In this document: positions 30,302 to 40,816 of the stretch, in pieces
Layout of the letters: each line of letters starts with the position of its first letter
Numbering within the stretch: position 1 is the stretch's first letter
DNA from: Chondrus crispus
Lineage: Eukaryota; Rhodophyta; Florideophyceae; Gigartinales; Gigartinaceae
DNA length: 64,000 bases
Reading direction: 5' to 3'
NCBI RefSeq assembly: GCF_000350225.1
Contig: NW_005179016.1
Coordinates: 160,132-224,131 of the forward strand
The notes under the pieces: model-generated
Told to the model about the DNA's origin: nothing
What the model saw: the letters and a program-made list of their open reading frames with translations, nothing else
The model's database searches: none
Program-made: the position numbers and the translations under genes

Positions 30302-32750
30302 TGGCGAAGTACTCGGGTACTTCTTGACCTTGAGCTGCGACGATCGGACGTCGCAGGATCTGAGGGACAGCGAGAACCGGTTCTCCTTCGTGACCCTCCT
30401 CGGGTAGAGGGTACGGATCCTCTACCCAATCTTGCAGGTACATGATTGCGTTCTGTACCTGCTGCGGTAACTGAGAACGGTCTCGGTCCCCTCTCCCTCC
30501 TTGACAGGGATACCTTGCGTCCGCCTGGCGGTAGTCGGGTCGATCCCGACGGTCGAGCTCGTTACGACGATACCCACCACCCCGGGGCACGAAGCGTGCG
30601 CCCCCTCCCGATCGATTCGGGAAACCTTGGCGCGGGGGTCGGCCCTCCCCAACCGATTGCCGGAGGAGATTGCGCGCGCCGGGTCGCGTCTCCATTTGGT
30701 AGCGGTAGTTCCTGTACGCCGTGAACATACGTTGTTCCGGCGACAGGAACGGGCAAGCGTACATGGCGTGTACGTACGTACGGCATAGCCAGCACACGTA
30801 CGCGCTGCCGTCCGTTGATGCGAAGGTCGCCGCGTGCCGCGCCTCCTCATCGGTGAGGAGGGGTACGCGAGGAGCTTCGCCTCTTGCATCTCGACTGGAG
30901 ATGTCGAGCTCTGCGACCCGGGGGTCCGTACCCCTTGCCACTCTTGGAGTGGCCGCGAAGGCGGTCGCGTAACTCGATGTCGTTCCGGTCGACATCGGCG
31001 AGGGGGGTCGTCCCCCCACCGGCAATGCCCCTTGCGTAATGAGGACAGGGTCGGCCTGCCACTCATCTTCCCCGACATGGAGGGTCGAGGCGGGCGAACT
31101 TGTTGCGGCGGACTTCGTAGTCCTGCCAGCTCTCCCTGCCGGTTTCGTATCCGGCAGGGGTGAACCGCGCCGAGCGCGGTACGTGTTCCCTTCCGCCGTG
31201 GCGATACGGCGGATGGTCGGAAGATCGGTTTTCTGACTGCCTGGTAGCCTTTGCACAGTTTCGGATACTGCGGCACGGGTTGCCGGTGCAAGTCCCCGCA
31301 CGAAGTAGTGCGCGAGGGACTGTTCGGAGAAAACTGCCGTGCATCGGAACGCGGCAGTCTCGAGTCGGTCAGCAAACTTGCTTTCCATCTCATGCGATTG
31401 CTGTCGCGCTGTAGCGACAGCGTCGTACGCTTCACCTAACACGTCGTCCGTGAGGTAGCGTTTTAAGAGTTGATTCACGAGCCCCGGCCAGCTCACGTCG
31501 TCATGGAGCTGGCCGGCGCGGAGGCCACGCATCGTATAACTCGTATACAGGCGCTCCGCGTCGCGTTCGAGGAAGTGCGCGAGGACTCGTACCGCAACAC
31601 CTTCGGTCAGGTGTTGCGAGTTGAAGGTTATCCGGATATCCTTCAGGAACGGTAGGAGTTGGATTGGGTTCGTACCGTCAAAGCTCCTCATCGTGGGACG
31701 GATCCCACGGCAGCGTTGGACGTACTTCGCGATCCGTCCCGCGTCACCCGAGGTGACGAGCCTCGAGGTGTTATCCAAGCGGTACATACGATAGTCAGCG
31801 ACGGCGCTGAACTCTTGGATCATCGTATGTACCGGCTCGAGTCCGGGTTTGGCGGGACCTAACGTGCCGAAGGGGGTGACAGGTAGCGTACCGACGTCTA
31901 CCGGACCTGGATGCTCGGCGTAATTCACCGGCGGGTAGCCGCCCCAGCGGGGATCGACGGAGAACACGGGTTCTCCGGATCCGCGGGCGGCTCCTCCATG
32001 GTCGGGGTCGTCGCGATACGGCGCTCGTCCGGTCCGCCACCTGCTTCCGGCGGCAGGTGGCAGAGCTTGGGTCTCGGACGCCACGTTGGCGTCCACCGGC
32101 GGTCGTCTTTCTCCTGCGTCCCGACTGGGGTAGGCCCCAGTCGGACGCCATCCTTGTGAGGCGGCTGCACCCGGAGGTACGACACCACCGGGCCCTCTCG
32201 GGGGGGCACCGGGTAGCCTTTCGGCCATGGTACGTTCCATGTCACGGGCACGCCGACGCGTGTCGTTGAGCTCGGCGGAGAGGTGCGCGAAGGCACCCAA
32301 CTGTTCCGCCGACGGGGACGGTCGTTCGTCAGGTCGTCTCATAGAGGTCGGTCTTTCGGGACGACCTTGCCCGGACGGTCCGGGCGAAACGAGGCGTGAG
32401 TCTTCGACGAGCACTAGTCGCGAGTGCAACTCGTCGATTAGTGCTCGGAGATTCTCACACGATTGGCTGACCCGGTCGAACCTCCCTTCACGCAGGGAGC
32501 GGAGTTCGGCCATACAACGAGAGTACACGGCGTCCGATACGTCAACACGGAGCGAAGTACGTACTTCTTCGATGTATTCTGCTATCCGTTCAAACATCGC
32601 CGACGCTTGTTCTTCGGAGGACCCGGGCGACGGTTCGCGATCTCGAGGACCTGCGTCGCCGTCGCCCGACGTGGCGGATGTGGCTTGCATAGCGGCCGGA
32701 CTCCGGTCCGCCGCTTCGGAGCGGATGGAAGGTTCGTACTCCTGGCTCAT
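30153..32750 (-). CDS. gag: Gag polyprotein of the chromovirus (865 aa)
   Basis: The first ATG is at 32750, 65 bases after the primer binding site; the open frame extends upstream to 32828 but only through a GTG within the binding site. It is the full-length relative of the gag at 4285-6843 with the same order: an N-terminal helical region rich in Leu, Arg and Glu, a Pro/Gly-rich linker and a capsid-like middle. These are followed by a CCHC knuckle (CWLC..VH..YAC, near 30760) and an Arg-rich then Ser-rich tail. No internal stops. The end overlaps pol in a different frame, with the string TTCGAAAAAGGGT near 30190 as a candidate shift site. Confidence 0.93.
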   Translation of the reverse strand: MSQEYEPSIRSEAADRSPAAMQATSATSGDGDAGPRDREPSPGSSEEQASAMFERIAEYIEEVRTSLRVDVSDAVYSRCMAELRSLREGRFDRVSQSCENLRALIDELHSRLVLVEDSRLVSPGPSGQGRPERPTSMRRPDERPSPSAEQLGAFAHLSAELNDTRRRARDMERTMAERLPGAPPRGPGGVVPPGAAASQGWRPTGAYPSRDAGERRPPVDANVASETQALPPAAGSRWRTGRAPYRDDPDHGGAARGSGEPVFSVDPRWGGYPPVNYAEHPGPVDVGTLPVTPFGTLGPAKPGLEPVHTMIQEFSAVADYRMYRLDNTSRLVTSGDAGRIAKYVQRCRGIRPTMRSFDGTNPIQLLPFLKDIRITFNSQHLTEGVAVRVLAHFLERDAERLYTSYTMRGLRAGQLHDDVSWPGLVNQLLKRYLTDDVLGEAYDAVATARQQSHEMESKFADRLETAAFRCTAVFSEQSLAHYFVRGLAPATRAAVSETVQRLPGSQKTDLPTIRRIATAEGNTYRARRGSPLPDTKPAGRAGRTTKSAATSSPASTLHVGEDEWQADPVLITQGALPVGGRPPSPMSTGTTSSYATAFAATPRVARGTDPRVAELDISSRDARGEAPRVPLLTDEEARHAATFASTDGSAYVCWLCRTYVHAMYACPFLSPEQRMFTAYRNYRYQMETRPGARNLLRQSVGEGRPPRQGFPNRSGGGARFVPRGGGYRRNELDRRDRPDYRQADARYPCQGGRGDRDRSQLPQQVQNAIMYLQDWVEDPYPLPEEGHEGEPVLAVPQILRRPIVAAQGQEVPEYFANDTRPQWRNRPDPRGQGPDEGLATDSQEVSSDSTGSSKKGKDGYVHAVA

Positions 32751-32814
32751 CTCGACGCGTTCGGACGCGGAGGAAAGCGACGATCTTCTTGTGTCGATCT
32801 GCGAGCGTCTTCTA

Positions 32815-32827
32815 GGTCGGGAGACCA
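32815..32827 (-). promoter_or_regulatory. Primer binding site of the chromovirus
   Basis: Minus strand TGGTCTCCCGACC, one base inside the 5' LTR, identical to the site at 6907-6919. The conserved tract continues as TAGAAGA in both elements. The tRNA is unidentified. Confidence 0.8.
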
Positions 32828-32828
32828 C

Positions 32829-33458
32829 TGTAGCATAAACACCCCCAACGGCGGAGGGGTGTTGCTAACAGTCCGACGGTGACCCTTGATCGGCGGAAGA
32901 CGGGGGACTCCTCTTGCTCACGGAACCGGGCACGGGCCCGGTAGCAGTGTGGTAGAGCGGGTCGGGGTAGGTCGCGCGCACGCGCGGGCGGATCGACGCC
33001 TCAACGCCCCGGAGCAGCGCTGGGTGACGTACCAGCGCTGACGGGCAGAAGCGGATCCCGGCTCGCTCGCGTGCCGCGCAACCCGACCCTTGCCGGTCCC
33101 TAACTAAAAAGGGATGCGAAGGTGTCGCCTAATTAGAGTAAGCTGGAGGGTTTCGCCGCGGTCGTGGATCGTGCCCAAGTTACCTTGGTCCTCTCCCCGC
33201 CGGCGCCCTTCCTCCTATTTAATATACAATCGAAGTTATCATACTATAGTACAGTATTGTGCTATTGTACCAGTGCAGGTCGTCCCGCACTGTAATACTG
33301 TCAGCCATCGGGCTGACAGCACATTGGTCGTACACGTGTGCTGGCGCGCGCGCTGTAAGATATGCGCGCGCGCACGCTGTAAGGTCCGTACCTTACAGCG
33401 AGATCTAGATCTAATTGCAAATCTAATGTACACAGTAGTCGTCGGCAATTATGCCACA
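32829..33458 (-). repeat. 5' LTR of the chromovirus
   Basis: 630 bp, same ends as the 3' LTR and differing from it at five transition sites by eye (near 32952, 32988, 33047, 33319 and 33324). U3 modules and TATA as in the 3' LTR. It drives sense transcription leftwards into gag. Confidence 0.95.
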
Positions 33459-33710
33459 CAGCTGACACCAACTCGACGTAGGCGGACTTCGAAGGACGGG
33501 AAGCTAACAGCCTTTGCCTTGCAAAGGAAGTGCAGAATGTGCAAGCTATTGAAGAGAACCCAGATCTGCTCGGCGTGCTATGCTGCTGACAAGAGTACAG
33601 TATGGCTATGCCGTGGTTCTAAAGGTCGACGATGCTTTGCAGAGCATATTTGCGCTGCTCACAACGTTTTAGATGGTCATGGTTTTTCGTAACGGATGGA
33701 ATAAACGTGC

Positions 33711-33744
33711 CTCAATTGAAGCGAAAAATGGTTCTCAATTGAGG
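33711..33744. repeat. Right subterminal TCAATTGA repeats of piggyBac copy 2
   Basis: Two motifs, CCTCAATTGA and CTCAATTGAGG, lie 18-52 bases after the transposase stop and mirror those at 18595-18623. They bracket the whole piggyBac copy including its inserted retroelement. Confidence 0.5.
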
Positions 33745-33841
33745 CAATAAATCAGAGAAATAGACACTAGTGCAAATAGTCTCATGCAAAAATTCCAGCA
33801 CCCGAATAGTGTAGGTGACACTAAATTGTGTGGTACCAGAC

Positions 33842-34385
33842 TGTGGTACCGCCAATCTTCCGGTATAGATCGGGGTACAGACCCGGGCTCGTCGACCCGA
33901 GTCTCTCCTGGGAGACCAGTCCCGTCGAGGGACAACGCAGTGTGAACTGCAACAGCGTAGACCGGGGGCGCTGTGGTAGAGGAGTTAGAGATAGCAAGAG
34001 GAATAAAATAGAATAGCCGTAAGGATAGCGAACCGATAGAAACAATAAAAAATTAGCAAACGCGAACGAGGTCGGTAACATACACCAAAGATCGGGCGGA
34101 AGCAAACTAAGGAGGACAACCTGGCGAGGAGGCGTACCAGAGGCTAGTCGTGGTAGCTCCAGAGGTCCAAGGCCTTACTTTACGAGGGGGAAGCTGGCAC
34201 GGGCTGGTTCGGTAAAGCACAGCCGGTGACACTGTACTCTAATTACAATATGACTAATATAGGGAGGGCTTACAGCCTCCACTCTAAGATTGGATCAGCG
34301 AAACGGTTGGATCTAGAATCAGATCCACGTCTGCCATCTGTACACCTGTGACACTCTGACACGACGCCATATCCATTGTACCACA
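33842..34385 (-). repeat. Probable solo LTR, family C
   Basis: Starts TGTGGTACCGCC and ends TTGTACCACA, giving inverted ends TGTGGTAC/GTACCACA. Flanks are CAGAC on the left and CGGAC on the right, a 4 of 5 match for a target duplication. On the minus strand a TATA-like CTATATTAG near 34255 and a pyrimidine-rich stretch follow the layout of the other LTRs here. No coding sequence. Confidence 0.55.
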
Positions 34386-35948
34386 CGGACCAGAACAAAA
34401 AGCAATTAGTGTTATTCGACCTCTGTAAGCAGTCTGTAACAATAGTCCGCCGACGGCGGAGGGCGATTAACGGGTTTTCCAGTGCAGAAGGATAAATGCC
34501 CTGTCACAGAACACAGCCTCGATTTGGTGTCTATTGCCGCAATCTGAGCACAATCTGTTCAGGGTTGGTACAGCTCTATATCGGTAAAAGGCTCACAAAG
34601 CTTCGAATCCCTGCACATTGCTGCTGAGGGGAAAGCAGCCAGCAGTTCCCGGAACAATGCTCTTGCCCGCCTTTCCACTTCTGATGTCTGTCGTGCACTA
34701 CGGCCACGTGTGGCGGGCCGTAGGCAGAACCACGTTCGTTCGTACGCATAAGGGAATTCGGGAGACCACACGGTGGATGACCGGAACCGGGATCCGGGCG
34801 CGGCTTGCGTGGTAGAAAAGTAGCATGATAGTCAGCAATAAAAGGGGTAGAATTAAGGGAAAATAGAGCTAACGGAGCGCACAGCACAGTAGTTAACGTA
34901 GGTCTCGCGCGGGTGGATCGACGCGCGCGGGGAAGGCAGTTGGGATTGTAGGGGTGTAGATGGCTCGGTCGGTATGGGCGAGCCGGTACCGAGTCGAGGC
35001 TGCAACTTAGAATCCAGAAACCAAGGTAAAAGAACCGAGGCTTCGTGCCTCTTTACTTTACTTTACTGATGATCGGGTTTGACTATATAGTCCCCGTCGC
35101 CGTAATGGCGAAGCAAAATATACTGTAAATTAGAATAACTGGAATATAACGGGTGTAGCCCCGAGGGGACCACGTCGAGCTCCTCTAGGCCCGCTGCGTT
35201 ACGGGCGGCTTACACGTGTCCACCGGGGGGGTCTGGCAGAGGGACAGGGGAGTCTGCGTGTACCCGTGGTACACGTGGTGGCCGTGCGCGCGATTTTGGT
35301 AGGTTAGGGACAGCTGTCCCTCAGTAGTACAGTGCACTACAATGTCGTATTTCGTCGGATCAAAGTCAAAATTTGGTTGCAATCGACAACAATGGATCCA
35401 GAAAAGAAAATCAGTCTGTGTTACCTATTAATATATGGCAAATAGCGTTGCTTGATTGGATCAAACTGCTCTGAGGACAGGAGAGCGGCACATATCTTCA
35501 AAAAGAATTAAGAAATTCCCACAATTTTTTCGAAGATCCTCAAATGCAAACATTGCTCGTGCTATGCGCCTTTGAGAATGCCGTGCAGAATACCATGACG
35601 CAGATGAGACACAAGTCCCAAGTTCCAAAGACTTTGGAAATAGACCCAAGGCTTCGTGGTGTTTAAGTAGTCGACGTCGGAATAATAATAATAACTAGCT
35701 AAAATAGAATGGTATGACACTACTGACACGTGTTGGCGGGCCCGGATACATGTGGGGAATGACACGGGTACACGTAGAACACGACTGTCAGTACTTCGAC
35801 AGGGCTCCGTAGAGCTTACACCTAGACTGTGCTGGTGGAGAATTATACATGGTTACACATGGTAGATCACCCATGATAGTGTGGCATGCCGCGTATGCTA
35901 CAGTACAGTACCGCGATTAAACGGGGCGGTCAGTGTTCTACACATCGT
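34386..35948. other. LTR-like and unassigned repeats, no gene
   Basis: GC-rich and purine-rich blocks similar in style to the LTRs (for example CTATATAGTC near 35085 as a possible TATA, hairpin GAGGCTTCGTGCCTC near 35036). The string CAGTGCACTACA near 35330-35341 matches a family D LTR end. ORFs are short and unconvincing. It is probably a pile of old LTR fragments. Confidence 0.4.
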
Positions 35949-36372
35949 TGTAGCATAAACACCCTCCAACGGAGGAGGGCGTATGCTCAGTCTTTGCCGA
36001 GACTCGCGATCGGCGGGAAGACGAAAAGCCCACCTGCTTACGGAACGGGGCACGGGCCCGGTAGCGGTGTGGTAGAGCAGGTCAGAGTATGGCGCGAGCA
36101 CGCACGAGCGGATCGACGCCTCGACGCCCCGGAGCAGAGCTGGGTGACTTATCAACTCTGACGGGCGGAGGCGGATCCCGGCTCGCACGCGTGTCGGAGC
36201 ATCCCGAGACGTGCGGTTCCTCTCTACATCTCGCGGCGGAGTCGCGCTACTCAGAAATAAGCGGGATGTTAGATCGAAGGTGGAGGGTTGTGACCAAGCT
36301 AACTTGATCCCCTCCGCCGCCCACCCCTCCTACTATTTAATATCGAAGGCAGAGTTATCATACTAAACTACC
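35949..36372 (-). repeat. Truncated family A/B LTR
   Basis: Begins TGTAGCATAAACACC like the chromovirus LTRs and follows them with moderate divergence to the TATA-like ATTTAATAT near 36334. U3 is then lost near 36372, where sequence leading to the DDE transposase relic begins. It is the remnant of another insertion of the same LTR family. Confidence 0.75.
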
Positions 36373-36691
36373 TCTCTCAAAAGGGAGTTTTGGGACAAAG
36401 GGCAATTTGAGATGCCAAAAACTGTCCCAACCTACCCAGTCCCCATTCGTTCTTCGTTGTTTGAAGGTGTTATCCCTCCCATCTTGATCTGAACGTAATT
36501 CACCGTCTTTGTTGATCGAATTCTAAACGGATCTTTCGATTGGCTTCCCGCCAAACTGATGAAAATAGAAACTAGCATGCACACCAACATCAAAACGGAC
36601 AGTTCGAATAGCGCGCTCACTTCGCACACCGTATTAAACTCATGCACGTAGGACGCGGGTTCGAAAGTTCCCTCATCTCGCTCTACTAACT

Positions 36692-38132
36692 ATGGCTCCT
36701 TCAATGAGAAAACAAACATCACATCCTAAGACTAGAGCAAAAAAGCCACAGTCCGGAACAGAGAAAAGACAGTTAGCCCTAGAACTTCTTCGACAGAACA
36801 AGAAAATTCGCGAAGTTGCTGCAATGACTTCTGTTTCGAAGTCTACTGTTCGCCGCCTCGCCAAGCTCTTACACGAGCGGAACGAAGAGCAGCTCCATGC
36901 GTACGTAGACCCCTCCCTTACAATGCCGGGAAGGAAATCCGTTCTTACAGCTATCGAAGAACAAGGGCTCTCTGAACAAATCATCTGTGCTGCATCGTGA
37001 GGGTTTGCTATTAACGACGATATTCTCAAGACCTTGATGGCCAAGATTGACAGCGATGGGAGACCTAGATGGAAAAACGGTATCCTTTGCTCGGATGCAA
37101 TACGCTCCTTTCGGGCTAGACATCGTGAGCTGGCATACCGCAACCAAGAAGACAAGGACAGTACTATATTGAAGGGTGAAAACAACTACCATATGGAGAC
37201 CTTTTTTAGGTGCTACGGCGCTTCGAAGCATCAAATCCGGGCCTACTGCAGGACCCTGACCGTGTATGGAATATGGATGAAACATCCATTGAGGCAGAGC
37301 ATGGTAAAAGAGAGAAAGTATACACGTCCTCTTCCGCGCACCACGGAGGTTTTCGGAACTCAGGCAATTCAAAGGAACCCGGAAGACATGTGACGGCGGT
37401 CATTGTTGTCATTATTGTATCTGCAAGAGATCTAAAGGCTTCACCGTTCTTTGTAATCTGTGGGAAGCGAAAACACGCCGAATGGTTTGAGCCGCTGCCT
37501 CACGATTATACTGTCATAAAAATGGAACACCACACATGCTGGATGAAAACAAATGTTTCCCGGACGACGGTGTACACAAACTCACCGAAAACGGAAGCAT
37601 GGAGATGGATATTCTGGCGGCGTTTATGGACCATTTTAACAGTTTTGTGAGGAAGTTTGTACAGCCGTCTAAGAACATTCTTCTAACTCTCGAGAGACAC
37701 AGTTCTCGAAATAGAGTGGAGTGGTTGCAACGGTGTGTGTGGCACAATATTGAAGTAGTGCAAGCCCCAGCGAATACCTCCCATGTTCTATAGCCGTGCG
37801 ACGACCTTGTGAACAAACAATTTAAAGATGCAATCCGGGAGACGAAGTCCGAGCTTGACAAAATGACCCTCACCAACACTAAAACGATTACGCTCAGGCT
37901 AATGGTGGGGATTGTCGCACACAACTCCATAACTGGCGAGAACGCAAAGCGATCGTTTCTTGATTGCGGTTTGTTTCCTTTGGACCGCAGTGTAGCCGCG
38001 CAGTTCAAGACCGAGGACGACAAACGACATGAGCAAAGCATGCAATACCATGCAAGAGCAAAAAACGGTGGTGTAGCATCTCGCCTAACCTCCGTTATGC
38101 TCCGTCATACCAACAATCAAACTGTCAAGTAG
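36692..38132 (+). pseudogene. pogo-like DDE transposase relic
   Basis: An N-terminal helix-turn-helix (KIREVAAMTSVSKSTVRRLAKL) from ATG 36692 is followed by a DDE_1-type core broken over at least four frames. These include PDRVWNMDETSI near 37260 (first Asp), NILLTLERHSSRN near 37680 and QAPANTSHVL near 37765, then NKQFKDAIRET to 38132. In the second catalytic motif, family members have LDGH or LDRH; here it is LERH, so Asp is replaced by Glu. A stop (TAG) interrupts the third motif at 37791-37793. It is a dead Tc1/mariner-superfamily element. Its right side is cut by the LTR at 38211. Confidence 0.75.
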
Positions 38133-38210
38133 GTAAGTCACATTTAAACATAGTTGCCCAACCGCAGCAATTGCTTTCAGATCTTGCCGGCGTACTGCAG
38201 CAGCGGACGG

Positions 38211-39189
38211 TGTAGTACAGTGGACACACTCGCCAACGAGGGCGTAAATCTCGCTATGAGGGAAAGCGGTGTGTCCGGTCACCATCAGTGGTGTTCGGGC
38301 CCTCTGTCCGTGGTAGCTCAGAGGTAACGCGAGAATCGCGCGTAGAATGGCAGTCAGCGCGTGAAGGGATACTCGGGATCGAGTAACTAGAAGGAGAGGG
38401 TGTGGTGGTCGCGCCGCGAACCGCTGTCGATAGCGTCGATCGAGAACAAAACAAAGAAAAACAAAAGAAGAACGAAGGAGACAAGCAGTGTAGAAATGTT
38501 GGAAATAGGGGAAAAAGTAAAGGAAAAACAAGAAAAAGGATGACGACGAAGGGTGCAGGTACCAGACTTAGCCAACTACATAGAACCGTAGAGGATCTTA
38601 CCAGAGATGGGTTCTGATCACCTGATACCTCTTTACTGTATCGACCTCCCGCACCGGACCTATCTAGGCTGAGCGCCGTCGTCGGCGTCGGTTATTAAAT
38701 GGGTAATTAATAATTAATAATTGTCATTAAAATTGCCCCTTGGCATTAGAGGCTAATTAGCGTAGAAACTTGTGCGCATCACGTGGTTATACGTGTGTAC
38801 ACGTAGGGTACACGTATTGAACACGTGTGGTATCATCCAAAACGTTCGCGGACGTTTTGGATACTGCCTCTTATAGTGCACGTGTCAACTTACAGTTCAT
38901 CCAAAACGTCCACGGACGTTTTGGATACTGTCTCTTACAGTACAGGTGTGAACTTACAGTTCATCCAAAACGTCCGCGGACGTTTCGGATACTGTCGCTT
39001 ACAGTACACGTTTTTGCGGCGTCTAGGTGCGCACTCCGGCGCGCCAGTGCAAATCCAAGAAATTGTTGTAAATAAACATACGGCGTCGCACCACGCACAG
39101 TACACGTGCGATCCACGTGTCAGAGGCGGGGAGCGCGGCCCGGCGACGGCAGTGATCAGGCGTAAAGTACACAGGGTCACTGCACTACA
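38211..39189 (-). repeat. 3' LTR of a family D element, with tandem repeats in U3
   Basis: Starts TGTAGTACAG and ends GCACTACA (979 bp). The right flank is a polypurine tract on the minus strand, so this is the 3' LTR of a minus-strand element whose interior lies to the right. In sense direction U3 (39189 to about 38700) contains many CACGTG-type palindromes and three tandem 64-bp units, then TATA-like ATTTAATAACC near 38693, then a pyrimidine-rich R-U5. No matching 5' LTR is seen to the right. Confidence 0.8.
38835..39012. repeat. Three tandem 64-bp units, each with a 28-bp palindrome
   Basis: Units start at 38835, 38899 and 38963, the last incomplete. Each opens with a near-perfect palindrome of the form ATCCAAAACGTCC-GCGGACGTTTTGGAT, then a spacer containing ACTGTCTCTTACAGTACA and AACTTACAGTTC. 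They lie in U3 of the family D LTR and look like enhancer or repressor sites. The other family D LTR at the window start does not have them. Confidence 0.9.
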
Positions 39190-39206
39190 TCACCCCCCTC
39201 TTCAAG
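39190..39206 (-). promoter_or_regulatory. Polypurine tract of the family D element
   Basis: Minus strand CTTGAAGAGGGGGGTGA directly abuts the LTR start, matching the position and style of the chromovirus tract at 21401. Confidence 0.7.
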
Positions 39207-39419
39207 GGTCGTGCCGATCCGCCGTTGCACCCGTCCCATTTCCTCACCACCTTGCAGGGCAGTCCTGCCCGACAACTTTTGCGCGTCCTTGCTTTCCTCC
39301 GCCGTTCTTGGCGTACCAGTCCAACCACTTGCGCGACTACGCTCGTACTTTCACCATCGGCGGCGTTTCTGACTCATATGTTCGCGTTTTTTTCGTCAGA
39401 ACTTCGTCCTGTCGCAATC

Positions 39420-40690
39420 TGACTGCTTCGAAACCGGGTCCATCCGGGCACCTGCGCGTCGCCGCGTCTTCCGCCACGTCGGGGATTTTATTGGGGAAGA
39501 TCCTATTGAGCATGCCGAGCTCTTCGTGGGAGCGCCATGGCACGAACCCGTGAGCTATCGCGATGACGCATTCATTACGCGACGATTGGGCTCGCCACTG
39601 CGTGGCGATGGACGCCGACCTTAAGAAAAGAGTTAAGTGGGTCGACAGTTCGCGTCGTCGAGAAGCCGTGCGTGAGGCTCGCGTCACCTTCACCAAATTA
39701 GTGTATCAACGTTTCCATTGGTTCCCCGGCACAACGCTTGTCCCCGAAGAGTATGGGTTCGACTTCCACCTCTACCACAACGGCGGAGAAGAGTTCTACG
39801 GTGATCGCCTTGTGGCGATACTGCAAGACGTCGAACCGGGGCGGGGAAGTCCGCAACCGTGTGACGCTGCGCTCCGATTTGGTCGCCCCATCCTCCGAGC
39901 AGAGTTCAGCTTTCTACGTCGATATGACGATGAAGTTTTCTGGAGCCACATGAAGTGGGAGCGTCGCTTGATCGCGTTTCGGACTCTTTGTTCCATATGA
40001 AATGGTGGAGTTTGAGAAGATCGCGGAGCCGCGTCATCGGGACAGGTATGTATCGATCCCCGAACATTGGGGTATGTTCGAGATGCCTCGCGGATTTTTC
40101 GTGGACCTGCCACCTGTACTCGCGTACTCAGGTCGGCACTTGATCCGTAACTGCCATTCTGGCGTGTGAACGCTATTTTACAGCGAGTGGGTGGCCAAGG
40201 TTGGAGCCGCTCTCCTAGGATGTATATGACAGAGCCAAATTGTTCTGGGTGCCCCGATTTTGCGGTATCATAATCGCCAAATGGACTTGTCCACGGCGTT
40301 GGGTTCTCCTCAAAACTATGAGGAACTTCTTTTCCTTATTATAAGGTAGACCAGATCAACTGGACGCGATTGATCCGCGGAATCAGCAACGTGGTTCAAG
40401 AAATCGCGATCGCTACCCTATAGCGAAAACGCCTCCAGTAGCGACTTTGTGTTCTAAGATCCTTGGGATCTTCAAGAATGTACGCCAGAAATTGCGAAGG
40501 AGGTCTCTGATGCGCAGCTTGTTATCCCTGACAGCTATCGTCGGGAGTACGCGTATTGCTTCTCCCCGACGTCCGTGGACTCCAGCAGGAGCACTATGGG
40601 GAAGAGGAAGTCGAAGATGCCGAAATGGATCGTGAACTTCGCCAAGTGCACCCCAGTACAGTAATTAGTGTGAGCGCGGATTTACTGTGA
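39420..40690 (+). pseudogene. Decaying plus-strand gene of unknown family beside an LTR
   Basis: Several adjacent plus-strand frames give protein-like sequence in order. They include GDFIGEDPIEHAELFVGAPW near 39480, KRVKWVDSSRRREAVREAR near 39630, FHWFPGTTLVPEEYGFDFHL near 39715 and RVTLRSDLVAPSSEQSSAFY near 39860. Further on come VSIPEHWGMFEMPRGFFVDL near 40050 and an acidic end (HYGEEEVEDAEMDRELRQV) near 40600-40690. At least four frame breaks and some stops separate them. The parts suggest an original protein of about 350-400 aa. I do not recognise it. It lies immediately inside the 3' LTR of a minus-strand element and is antisense to it, the same position as the antisense ORF of the chromovirus. 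Confidence 0.55.
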
Positions 40691-40816
40691 GCGCTCAAAT
40701 ACTGTTATCCACACTAAATGCTGCGACGCCGCTGTCGCCGGCGGCGAAATTTCTGTGATGTAGTGACAGCGTGTGGCCCTATATCAGAGGTTTAACGCTG
40801 TGCGGACGAGGACGGT

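Larger units (their letters stand above)
20771..33458 (-). mobile_element. Complete Ty3/gypsy chromovirus (family A), 12.7 kb
   Basis: Minus-strand LTR retrotransposon with 630-bp LTRs (5' LTR 33458-32829, 3' LTR 21400-20771) and 5-bp target duplications CAGCT at 20766-20770 and 33459-33463. Order in the sense direction: 5' LTR, primer binding site, gag, protease-RT-RNase H, integrase with chromodomain, a ~3.1-kb extra region carrying a plus-strand ORF, polypurine tract, 3' LTR. By eye the two LTRs differ at five positions, all transitions, so the insertion is young. It is inserted in piggyBac copy 2 and carries a solo LTR of family D inside pol. Confidence 0.96.
18735..33692 (+). pseudogene. 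piggyBac-type transposase (copy 2), split by a 12.7-kb retroelement
   Basis: Coding parts are about 18735-20770 and 33464-33692. An in-frame TAG at 19132, a frame change between 20190 and 20280, and two more near 20582 and 20625 break it. The main open part (19195-20277) holds the N-terminal half of the DDD domain. The first catalytic residue is Tyr (ICVYES, codon 19825-19827) where copy 1 has Asp; the second (VCADSYFSS) and third (SQIDRHNR) regions are kept. The chromovirus inserted at 20771 with duplication CAGCT; across the site the frame continues exactly into the Cys-rich C-terminal finger (CRMC...CSAC...LC...RCF..H), ending at TAA 33690-33692. It is inactive on several counts. Confidence 0.9.

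Noticed and set aside
33114-33463. N-terminal part of the 192-codon ORF starting in the 5' LTR
   Set aside because: Only its last about 76 codons, after the target duplication, are real: they are the Cys-rich end of piggyBac copy 2.
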